From the NCBI RefSeq assembly GCF_017591435.1, contig NC_059303.1, forward strand, positions 6,139,860 through 6,203,859: DNA of 64,000 nt. The letters are read 5' to 3'. This document shows positions 27,669-40,596 of the stretch, one piece after another. The DNA is from Portunus trituberculatus (lineage: Eukaryota; Arthropoda; Malacostraca; Decapoda; Portunidae). Positions within the stretch are counted from its first letter, which is position 1, and each line of letters opens with the position of its first letter. The position numbers and the translations under genes were made by a program. The notes below the pieces were generated by a model. The model saw only the letters and a program-made list of their open reading frames with translations. It did no database searches and was not told the origin of the DNA.

Positions 27669-29080
27669 TCTTCAACAGGAAAAGGTAACACTTCACGCTG
27701 CTTTCTGCCGCTCCACACTCCGTCACATCCTAAGTTCCTTGCGTGAAAGTGGTGCTGGTTTAAGGGACTGACTCCTGCCAAAACAAACTCTCCCTACACA
27801 GGAACACGACAATGCCTCAACAAACCTTCCATTCCGCGCACTGTCACACGAGCGGTAGCAATCCTCATTACAGGCATGGTAAAGGAGACACGCACACGCT
27901 ACCCAGAAAAACACAGACCACAACAAACCACAACAAACCTTTTATCCCGCGGGAAATGGCAATACTCAATGTGGCTTTTCTTACATCACAATCACGAACA
28001 CGGCCAAGGAACATAGAGGCTGAGAGGACCATACGAGACATGCACTTAGGGGAAGAAACAGCGAAGGCTCCCACTCTCTTCCCTCCCCTTACAGGAAGAC
28101 GGAAAGACGCGGGCCATCAGTCAGAGAAGCGCCAACTCTGAGCACCGCACACCACGCCACGCCTGCTCCACACCACGAAACGGACACGATTTAATGGGTT
28201 GAAAACACACCGCCACCCGCTAACGACCGGGAGATAAATCCAATTGAATAATGGCCAAACTTAAGCCTCTTTAATATCATGTGCCTTTTGGAAGTTACCG
28301 AGAGAAGCTGCTCACATCAGGAATATAAACTCATGCAACTTCAGAGCTTTAATTACCACACGGATTAAAGTTCTCTGTGCCAGTGCCTGTGCTCTCCCTC
28401 TCTCCCAAGCACTGCAGGGAGAGGAAAAATGGGGTCGGTGACTTCTGTGCATCGCCTCAATTATTTTTTTCGTTTTTTCTTTTTTTTTCGGTACACTCCC
28501 TACGTACCTCGTTAACTTTCAGATATCCAGTAAAGCGTCGTTTTTCCAGATCCTTACTACTGATATATATTAAAAAAAAGATGGCCATACATTACCCAGG
28601 CTTGAGAATATATAGATAAATGGTAATATTATTCGTAACCATAAATATAGAAAGGAGGAGGAGGAGAAGGAGACGAAAGAGGAAAAGGAAGACGAGGAAA
28701 AAAGTCATATAGGGAAGAGGAATAAAAACAAATCAACAAAGCATAAAACATACAAAACACTGAAAAAAGGACAAGAAAAAATGATAAAAGAGAAATAACA
28801 TAGAGCTACAAGGAAGGAACGACACAGAGACCAGCAGAGAAAACCAGAGAGAGACCCAAGAAAACGTAGCCAAGAAGCGGTGGCTGAGTGAGGGTGGAAG
28901 TCTCGTGGCCAGAAAATAAGGTAGATTTGTAGGACATCCAGACTGGTGTGCTTCCTGCCGTCCGCACAGACAATGGAGCAGACCCAGTGGCTGAGACCCC
29001 GAGTGTGGGAGGCACCGGGAGGGAGGGAGGATGGGAGGAGGAGAGAGGTGGGCAGGAAGGTAGTTTTGAGGGAGGGAGCA
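27666..29080. other. unique sequence with a homeodomain-type word cluster
   Basis: Mostly single-copy-looking. At 28,230-28,370 there are several AT-core words (CCAATTGAATAAT, TTTAATTACC, GGATTAAAG) of the kind seen in homeodomain-bound elements, which is only suggestive. The plus strand becomes A/G-rich at 28,640-28,860. No gene is recognised. Confidence 0.45.
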
Positions 29081-29082
29081 AG

Positions 29083-29277
<195 letters not shown>

Positions 29278-29279
29278 GA

Positions 29280-29885
29280 AAAAAAATCATGAATTTGTTA
29301 AGAAAACACACACAGACAGGAACAAAAGAAACAGGAGAGGAAAATAAAGTGAAACGGTGGAAAGGAGAAGATAAAATAGAAGCCAAACAGCGATAAAGAA
29401 TTAGGTAAGAAGAAACATGGAAAAAGATAGGAGGAGCAGAAAGAGGAGCGAAGAAAGGTTAGGCGAGGGAAAGAGGGAAAAGAAAGAGGGAGAGACAAAG
29501 AAGAGAAAGAGGTAAGACACAGATAAAGAAAGATGGTTGATAGGATGGAGGAGACAGATGGAAAATGATGAGGAAGGCAAGGATTGGGGAGGGACATAAA
29601 GTAAGGAAAGGAGAAGCACAGAAAAGAAGAAAGAAAATGCTGTTTTTCAAGGAAGTGGTGAAGGAAAAATAGGAAAATAAATGTGAGAAAAGAGGCACAG
29701 AAGGAAATATTTTTCGAGGATGAGGTAAAAACAAATATATAATGAATAAGGGGAAGGAAGGAAGTGAATAGGACACAGGAATGAGAAAACGGCGGAAAAG
29801 GAAAAAAAAAGTCATGAAAAGAGAATGGAAGTTGAAGACAAAAAGAAAGTTTTAAAAGCAAGAACGGTAATTACATAATTATTGG
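29280..29885. other. purine-rich stretch
   Basis: Continuous A/G-rich plus strand with AGGAAG and GAGAAAG words. The F/S/L-rich minus-strand frames are artefacts. Confidence 0.65.

Positions 29886-29889
<4 letters not shown>

Positions 29890-29933
<44 letters not shown>
29890..29933. repeat. (GA)n microsatellite
   Basis: A perfect GA array of about 22 units. Confidence 0.97.
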
Positions 29934-29937
<4 letters not shown>

Positions 29938-30294
29938 TATAAAAGCTAACTATCAACTCATAAAGGAAGACACAAACCACTCCATCAATCACAGACGGAC
30001 ACGCTTACAAGTCTAATCAACATTACTGTCACTCGCTGCAAAACTTAGATGCGGAAAAAAAATAATAATAAAAACGCTCTCAATGGAAGCTCTTGATCAT
30101 AAAAAAAAAAAAAAAAAATGAGGAAAAAGGTAAATTCCTAAAGTTTCGTGTCATATTATCTATCCTAGTGCAAATTTGGACTCACCAGAATGAAAACTTT
30201 TATCTAACTGGAAAAGAAAATGAAGAAACATGTTGTCTTCTCACTCGTTTTCACATATTTGGAGGCAGTTGAGGATAAGGAGTAAGAGTGTTAG
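29934..30294. other. unique AT-rich sequence
   Basis: It contains an 18-base A run near 30,100. Nothing else is recognised. Confidence 0.5.
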
Positions 30295-30850
30295 TTAAGC
30301 TCTTAAAAGCAAGCACACATATATGTAAGTCATGCTACTCTGAACATTAAATTGCTGAAAGGCTAATTTTTTTTATAACTTCTCTTATGTCATGCTCTTA
30401 ACCCTTTCAGAACTGGGGAGCATTTTTACCACGCGTTAGGGTATGATCAGACGATTTAATTTATATAAGGTAGGGCCTATAGAGGTCAGATGATTAATGG
30501 CCAAAGACTTCACTATTTTAACACCCCATAAGTTTCTGAAGCTGTATAAAATCACCAAATAGTAAGCAGATGGAGTATGAAAACGCGTCATAACACTGAA
30601 GGAGAGGTTAAAAGCAGACACACTTATGTAAATCATGCTATTTTGAATATTAGATTGCTGACTAAATTGTTAAAAGACTAAATTTCTGATAACTTCTCTA
30701 ATGTCTCGCGTATCAAACGTTCCAAGGACAGGGAGTTACATGTGTCGGCTCATTACTTGGCAGGAGGTATGCGTATGTAATGCATGTTATTCTGTAGATC
30801 GTATATAGACAAAATAACGATAACTTCCTTCAGGTCTCGTGAATGTGAAG
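30295..30850. repeat. diverged tandem repeat interrupted by a MITE
   Basis: Three related units are visible. Unit 1 begins at GCTCTTAAAAGC (30,299) and contains TATGTAAGTCATGCTA, GAACATTAAATTGCTGA and ATAACTTCTCTTATGTC. Unit 2 has the matching TTATGTAAATCATGCTA, GAATATTAGATTGCTGA and ATAACTTCTCTAATGTC, but its start is split by the 206-bp MITE. Unit 3, with TATGTAATGCATGTTA, GTAGATCGTATA and ATAACTTCCTTCAGGTC, is the most diverged. No coding potential is seen. Confidence 0.8.
30398..30611. mobile_element. piggyBac-like MITE with TTAA target-site duplication
   Basis: A 206-bp body (30,402-30,607) is bounded by TTAA at 30,398-30,401 and 30,608-30,611. It starts CCCTTTCAGAACTG. Its other end, read on the minus strand, starts CCTCTCCTTCAGTG, and the inner words GAGCATTTTT and GACGCGTTTT extend the imperfect terminal inverted repeat to about 25-30 bp. 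TTAA duplications and C-starting ends are hallmarks of piggyBac-superfamily elements. There is no transposase frame, so it is non-autonomous. The insertion interrupts a tandem-repeat unit: GCTC-TTAA-AAGC in the neighbouring intact unit becomes GCTC-TTAA-[element]-TTAA-AAGC here, which fixes both boundaries. From memory, a very similar repeat occurs in other crab sequences; this is not verified. Confidence 0.85.
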
Positions 30851-31182
30851 TTTTATGGACGCCTGAGAGATGGAGTTCTGCGAGTTAATTTTCTAATCCT
30901 TTCCCAAACAGTATGAGGGTTCTTTCAAGGTCGTCGGCGAATCACGTCAGCGCCCGAATCACGTAATTTAACACTAACTATCAATACAAAGTTTAATTGC
31001 TTCACAAGGAGGCAAGACAGACCACTAATCAACCAATCACTACCTGGCTCGGTCGATGAAACGTGACAATACCCAAGTTTTACTTCCACCGAGAAGCAGA
31101 AATAATTTTTATCTTGAATTATTAGACTTCACAAAGCAACAGCAATGCAACAATAAGTGAAAGCCCGGCAAAACGTGAACCT
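30851..31182. other. unique non-coding sequence
   Basis: Mixed composition; nothing recognised. Confidence 0.5.
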
Positions 31183-31183
31183 C

Positions 31184-31235
<52 letters not shown>
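31183..31235. repeat. (CAA)n trinucleotide microsatellite
   Basis: About 17 CAA units run on into GAGCAGCAGCAAGAACAA and then a degenerate AATAATAAT tract to about 31,310. It would read as poly-Q on the plus strand, but there is no supporting exon context. Confidence 0.96.
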
Positions 31236-31310
31236 GGAGCAGCAGCAAGAACAATAATAATAATGGCAGGAATAATAATCGTAATAATAATCGTAACAAC
31301 AAATTATGAG

Positions 31311-32485
31311 GCTGGTAACATGCGCACGGCAGCCAGTTAGCGCCATGAGGCCTTGTAATGACGTCTTCAGGTTTGATATGTCATGTAGAATAACGACGAG
31401 GCAACAGAAACCACGACCTTCACACAACCCAACACATCTTTACATAATCCCTCCTGACGTCACCACGCATACCATTCACCTGTAACACTAACCCCTACCT
31501 CAACATTCTCACCCACTTAAACCTTATATCTCCGCCAAAAGCACTTCCGCGCCCATTACATATTCCACACATACTATTCATCCACATTATTCTATTTTCC
31601 ATAACACTGACCTCCCACTTTAATTAATTCCACCAACTTGAACCTTGCGTCTCCTCCACAACCACAGATACAAAACAACATCCCTCGCCTAAACAATCTC
31701 CCCACATCGTAGCTACTTTTCTTTACTTCGTGTATCTATAAAGTATTTTCTTACTTCACATCTTCTCTCACTTTCTTACTCTATTATTCTGCATTCCATT
31801 TTTTTTTTTTTCGTTTCCTTTGACATCACTATCAATTTTCTCTTTTCACGTTGCCTACATAATCTTTCCTTATTTCACATTTTCTTTTGTTTTCTTCTAT
31901 TTTCTCCTTTCTTTCTTTTCCTTCTTGTCTTCCATTTCATCTTCCATTTCTCTTACCACTTTTCCTCCATGTCTTCGTCAACTCTTTGAAGCTCACTAGC
32001 ACCTCTAGAAGTAAGATTGTTTTTCCCTTCACAGAGACACATAGTAGATTACTCAAAAGACCATCCTGAGTATCTTTCCCTCACTGATCGTCCTGTCTGT
32101 CTGTCTATCTGTCAGTCTATCCTTTTTTCTCACCTGCTCTACGGAAAAGAGAAGACAATAGGATATGATTCCTTTAGAGAGAGAAAAGAAAGCTTACAAA
32201 TTCTTAGGCAAAAAATGATCAGTTAAGTCAAGTATACGAATCAAAATAAAAGATAAATAAACTGTAAAAAATAGACCCACAACGTATGAATATGTATACA
32301 ACTTTCCTTAAGAAAAATAGAAATCAAGGTAGTTAAGAACACCACGTATAGATTTTTCCTGTATTCTGTATTTTTTCCCTTGAGTTTTTGGGAAGGGGTT
32401 GGGTCTCCTATGACATCCGTGAGACGGCTCCCCAAAATATTCAGAGCTGAAGTAGATTTTCTGTTGAGCTATGGCAAGGGAAGGG
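31311..32485. other. unique sequence, partly pyrimidine-rich
   Basis: AT-rich and C-rich unique sequence, T/C-biased at 31,740-31,990, with a short run of CTGT/CTAT tetranucleotides near 32,090-32,115. No gene is recognised. Confidence 0.5.
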
Positions 32486-32486
32486 G

Positions 32487-32632
<146 letters not shown>

Positions 32633-32800
32633 CAACCCGCCAGAGAAAATGAAAAACGACGAAACACAATGAAAAACAAGCAAAGACAGAAAACATAAAC
32701 GCGGGAAAATAAGAATAAGGATACAAATGAGTGAAAATAGAAAAAAAGAGGAGACGAAAATAAGAAGGACAAGGACAGGAAGGAAGGAAAGGAGGCAGGG

Positions 32801-32859
32801 AGAGGCAGAGGCAGAGTCAGAGGCAGAGGCAGAGTCAGAGGCAGAGGCAGAAGCAGAGG
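32801..32859. repeat. hexanucleotide AGAGGC/AGAGTC tandem repeat
   Basis: About nine 6-bp units in which AGAGGC dominates and AGAGTC appears at regular places, suggesting an 18-bp higher-order unit. Confidence 0.92.
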
Positions 32860-33132
32860 GAGTGTCTGGTCTGGCTCCTCTATGCTAATTGTAACTCAAC
32901 TTTAGAGCGATCCAATCCCTTCCCCCCACAAGACCAGAGGGAGATCATGGCAACGCACCAAGACTGCTTCCCCTCAGCCCGACACGATGCGCCCGATGAG
33001 AAGACTGTCCACCCTGATCCCAACCACCAACGCCTCATAGCTCCTTGTTGCCCGATGCTCCGCCGTCCTCCGCTACTCCTCTTCTCTGTGTCTGTTCGCT
33101 TGTCTTAGTGGATGTGTCTGTGTATTCCCTCC

Positions 33133-33138
<6 letters not shown>

Positions 33139-33208
<70 letters not shown>

Positions 33209-33212
33209 GTCT
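33139..33212. repeat. (CT)n microsatellite
   Basis: A CT array ending in CTGTCTGTCT variants. Confidence 0.98.
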
Positions 33213-33331
33213 CGTCCCACTCGTTCGTTTCCCTCACCTCATCGTCTACTTTCTCGCGACGCTACAAAAATGTCACTAGAAATGGTCTCTTCCACAAAAC
33301 AAGAGGAAAAATACAGTAATATACGATGGAA

Positions 33332-34745
<1,414 letters not shown>

Positions 34746-34801
<56 letters not shown>
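34746..34801. repeat. (AC)n microsatellite abutting the 5' end of a SINE
   Basis: About 28 AC units run directly into the first base of the SINE tRNA-like head with no spacer. Confidence 0.98.
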
Positions 34802-34803
<2 letters not shown>

Positions 34804-35084
34804 GCGTAGTGTAGTGGTTAGCACGCTCAACTCACAATCGAGAGGACCGAGTTCGAATCCCGGCGCGGCGAGGCAAATGGGCAAGCCTCTTAATGTATGG
34901 CCCCTGTTCACCTAGCAGTAAATAGGTACGGGATGTAACTCGAGGAGTTGTGGCCTCGCTTTCCCCGTGTGTGTTGTGTGTTGATGTGGTCTCAGTCCTA
35001 CCCGAAGATCGGTCTATGAGCTCTGAGCTCGCTTCGTAATGGGGAAGACTGGCTGGGTGACCAGTAGGCGACCGAGGTGAATTA
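34802..35084 (+). mobile_element. tRNA-Val-like SINE, plus strand, near full length
   Basis: The 5' part (34,802-34,867) is tRNA-like. CCGCG and CGCGG close an acceptor-type stem. The D-arm word TAGTGTAGTGGTTAGCACG is nearly that of metazoan tRNA-Val. The anticodon loop CTCACAA has T before CAC, a valine anticodon, and the T-arm contains GTTCGAATCCC. One mismatch each in the anticodon and T stems shows decay. A roughly 215-bp tRNA-unrelated body follows, with the words CACCTAGCAGTAAATAGGTAC and CCGAAGATCGGTCTATGAGC, ending in GAATTACACACA. The 3' tail is an AC run rather than poly-A. A second copy lies in opposite orientation at 50.1-50.4 kb, about 90% identical by eye. It would be mobilised by a LINE that is not present here. 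Confidence 0.9.
34807..34860 (+). promoter_or_regulatory. RNA polymerase III internal promoter (A and B boxes) of the SINE
   Basis: An A-box word TAGTGTAGTGG lies at 34,807-34,817 and a B-box word GTTCGAATCC at 34,851-34,860, with tRNA-like spacing. Both fit the consensus well, so the promoter could still be active; transcription is not shown. Confidence 0.75.
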
Positions 35085-35122
35085 CACACACAAACAAACA
35101 CACATACACACACACACACACA
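35084..35122. repeat. imperfect (AC)n tail of the SINE
   Basis: The tail starts inside the GAATTACACAC end of the SINE, with two AAAC and one AT variant, then pure AC. Confidence 0.9.
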
Positions 35123-35334
35123 GTGGTGCCGCCAGACAATGCCTTGACACATTCGAGTTAATTTCGCACACAAGGTTCAGAAGGTGACTTATCGACCACA
35201 TTTGGTTCCCGGATTGGGTCCTTGACGCTTTCATAAATCTGCCGCAGGAAATCAGGCTGTTTGGATTCGACAGCAAGTGGGAGAAGTGCACCAGTTTAGA
35301 GTTGGTGCGCGTCATACATCTTGCGTCACGGTCC

Positions 35335-35375
<41 letters not shown>

Positions 35376-35866
35376 GTTTTTTTTAGTGCACGCCTAAACA
35401 ATTATGGAACAATATTGCAACGTAAAACCAGAAAGAAAATCATTGTTTTTTTCTTTTTTTAGATCTGACGATGTTCTCTATTCATATCATAACGTTAGAG
35501 CTTCATATATGCAAATAACAGTCTTTAACAGTCACAAACAATTTAAAACAAACTTTCCTACTTAGTTTCGATTCAAATATGGTAACTGGTTCAAGGTCAA
35601 GTCTTTAAAGTTACAACAAAACCGAAGAAAAACATGAACATCAAACAGCGAACACGTACTAGTTAACATTATTATTACACTCTGCGCATACATCTCATAA
35701 AAATCAAAGCCCCATAAAATCTCGAAGGAAAAAACGGTAATATTTACAAGCCAAGGACAGGATGATGGAAGCGCGTGAAATCCCAAAGAGGCAAGGAGCG
35801 GATCTCTTTTGCCTCAGTATAGTACCCGACCTAGATACAGTGTGGAGAGGGGGATGGGTGGAGGAG
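35123..35866. other. unique sequence with a (GT)n array
   Basis: A GT array lies at 35,339-35,371, in inverted orientation to the SINE AC tail about 215 bp away. The rest is unique and becomes AT-rich from 35,380. No gene is recognised. Confidence 0.55.
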
Positions 35867-35911
35867 GAAAAGGAGGAGGAGGAGGAGGAGGAGGAGGAGG
35901 AGGAGGAGGAG
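35867..35911. repeat. (GGA)n trinucleotide microsatellite
   Basis: About 14 GGA units. Confidence 0.96.
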
Positions 35912-37049
<1,138 letters not shown>

Positions 37050-37933
37050 ATTTTCCCATCACCTGTGCAAAATAAGTTATCAAATTCCACGTGCGGAAAT
37101 AAAAGGCTAAAAACACGAAGCTACGAAACCAGAAGCCACTGTGGGAAAAATTATGGTTATTCGTTTAACAGCCCCAGTCATCGGGACGGCAAGCGAGCGG
37201 GGCAAACTGACACCGTCGCCAGCAAAACAGCACAGATAGGGCCACCGCAGCCACCACCGCCAGACGGCCCTTGTCGTTAGGCCGGCCAATGGATGCCGTC
37301 GTTACTGCTCGGCTAATGGGGGAGGCCGCGCCCCCTGGCTTATCGCACCCCCCTCAGTATTTGCCTTTCGTGCCACAATCTTGCTTCGTCCTCGCTGCCT
37401 CTGTTTGTTACAATGTCCTGCCTGAATGAACTCACCCCCAATGGAAACAAGTGTCTACAACCGCATCATTATCTGCACCCTCACACCAGACAGGCGCAGG
37501 ACCATCACCGCAACACTCGCACCTCACGCGTCTCGAAGAAAGAAGAGACTACACACGAATAAAGGCAGAGCCGACGATACATGTTTATTGTTTATCGTTA
37601 TGGTGGCGCGTAGTGTCTTCGATATGCGGCAGTAAATCATAATAAAAAAATCGAGTTAGACGTGATAGGCTACAGAAGGTTCTCGCTATTAGAGAGCGGC
37701 TGGAGTGGGAAACAATGATGGCAAGGATGGGAAAAATGTTTAAAATATGTACTACCTCTTCGGTTCCTCAATAATAAGTGCCCATAAAACAATAGAAAAG
37801 AATATTCCCACATTTTTCTTAGTTGTTCAAATTTTACATTAACTTATAATCAGAGGTAAGGGAAAAAAAGCATCAGAGGTAATAAAACAATAAATTGCTT
37901 TGTTTAATACTCATCAAAATTTCATTCCCGAAA

Positions 37934-37936
<3 letters not shown>
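37050..37936. other. unique sequence with a GC-rich patch
   Basis: The part at about 37,175-37,370 is clearly GC-richer than its surroundings, with a GGCCAATGG (CCAAT-type) word and CpG dinucleotides. A promoter or conserved element is possible but unsupported. The remainder is AT-rich. Confidence 0.45.

Positions 37937-37987
<51 letters not shown>
37937..37987. repeat. (AC)n microsatellite
   Basis: A perfect AC array after an A run. Confidence 0.97.
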
Positions 37988-37988
<1 letters not shown>

Positions 37989-39215
37989 CAAAGGTCCTCT
38001 AAAACCTGGTCACACGAGACAAAAACACCAGCTCTGATAAAACTTGCAGGTCGCGATGGAATACTGAAGAAAAACAAACCATTCTTCGCGCGAGGGGAGC
38101 CAGGCTGGGTCACGCCTCGCCCCGGCACCAAACAAACAGCGACTCATAAATTCAAGGTCATTGATCTGTAATACCCATAAGTTACCGTCAGCAGGCAGGA
38201 GGCAATATCTCTTGCTTCTTATGCGAGCTGGGTACTAATAATCCATTCCTCACGGCGCGAGAGAACAATGGATTGGATGAATGACGAAAATAGGCAATGA
38301 GGCACGAGAAAGACAGAGAGAAAGAGAAAAAAAATGAGAAGAGAGGATGATCCAGAGAAAAATAAAGACTGATCTAACAAAAAAAAGAAGAATAGCTAAT
38401 CACATGAAAAAAAATATTCCAAATAAGAAATACACAAAAATAGTATAAATGAAAAAATGTGTATCGTATGTGAAAGAAAATACGAATTCCAAAAGAAAAA
38501 AAGAGAGCAGAGTGAAGGACAGAGATAGGCAACGAAGCATTGGAAATTCCTGGAAAAGAGAAGGAAAAAGGTATGATCAAAAGAAAGGATGAATGAAAGA
38601 AATATGAATGAAAGGAAATAGAACTGAGGAAGGGAAACGAACACTGCGTCGAAGGAAAAGGTGGAAGAAGGGAAAGAAGAAAGAATACAAAAAATATGAA
38701 ATAGGGGGAGAAAGGAAGCAAACAAGCAAACAAGAAAGAAAATAAGGAAGTAAAAGAGAGGAAAAGCGAAAAGACGGAAAGGAAAAAACCGAAAAAAGAA
38801 AACTGTGACTGAAATATATAAAAAAAAAATACCGGAGAAACTTGAACATAAAATAACCAGAGGAAGGAATGCAATTAATACAATCACATTAAGCAAAATT
38901 GAGAATAAAAGCAAAACAGAAAAGAAAAAAAAGACACAAAACAATAGAAAAAAAGAAAGAGAAACAACAAAAACACTCGGGAACACTCTGGATAAACAAA
39001 CCTTCAAGAGAGAAAGAGAGAAAAAAAAAAGTACCAGAAGAAAGATGTAGAAAACGAGAGAGGGAGAAAACACTGCACACAATACAAGTGATAAAAAATT
39101 CCTCTTTCCTTTATCCTTCCTCGCCCAAGCCTTTGTCACAACGCACAGACAGACGGAGAGAGGATCATAAGGAAGATAAACAGATTCTTACTCACACTCC
39201 CTCACCACCCCTGGC
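37988..39215. other. unique sequence, then A/G-rich stretch
   Basis: From about 38,280 to 39,075 the plus strand is A-rich and almost all purine (GAAAAG, AAAGAAAG words), giving very F/S-rich minus-strand frames up to about 250 residues that are composition artefacts. No gene is recognised. Confidence 0.6.
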
Positions 39216-39223
39216 CTGTGTGC

Positions 39224-39295
<72 letters not shown>
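39216..39295. repeat. (GT)n microsatellite
   Basis: A GT array with two GC-bearing variant units at the left. Confidence 0.98.
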
Positions 39296-39297
<2 letters not shown>

Positions 39298-39370
39298 CCA
39301 GAGGCTTTCTTTTTGTGTTTTAATTAAATTTCAACGAGTGAGATACCTAAACTGGACAAAAACACAAAAG

Positions 39371-40376
<1,006 letters not shown>

Positions 40377-40384
40377 TGTGTGTG

Positions 40385-40475
<91 letters not shown>
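40377..40475. repeat. (GT)n microsatellite
   Basis: A GT array with a single TGTTGT slip near the left end. Confidence 0.98.
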
Positions 40476-40529
40476 CTAGGGTGAGGCATGGCTGTCAACA
40501 CTACAGGATGGCGTGTGGGTGGATTTGTA

Positions 40530-40596
40530 GTGGTTGGTGGTGATGGCCGCGGTGGTGGTGGTAGTAGTAGTAGTGGTGGTGGTAGTGGTGGTAGGG
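40530..40596. repeat. imperfect GGT/GTA trinucleotide tract
   Basis: GGTGG, GTAGTAGTA and GGTGGTAGT words; a degenerate trinucleotide repeat shortly after the GT array. Confidence 0.85.

Noticed and set aside
31183..31252. A polyglutamine-coding exon
   Set aside because: The CAA run continues into degenerate AAT/AAC repeats with early stops and has no splice or start context.
32801..32859. A CRISPR array, considered for all short-period arrays
   Set aside because: The units are contiguous with no spacers, and the sequence is eukaryotic.
34802..34868. A functional tRNA-Val gene
   Set aside because: The tRNA-like part has stem mismatches, runs directly into a 215-bp body shared with a second copy, and has no pol III terminator after the acceptor stem; it is a SINE head.
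38374..39139. A 247-residue F/S-rich minus-strand frame
   Set aside because: Same composition artefact over an A/G-rich block.
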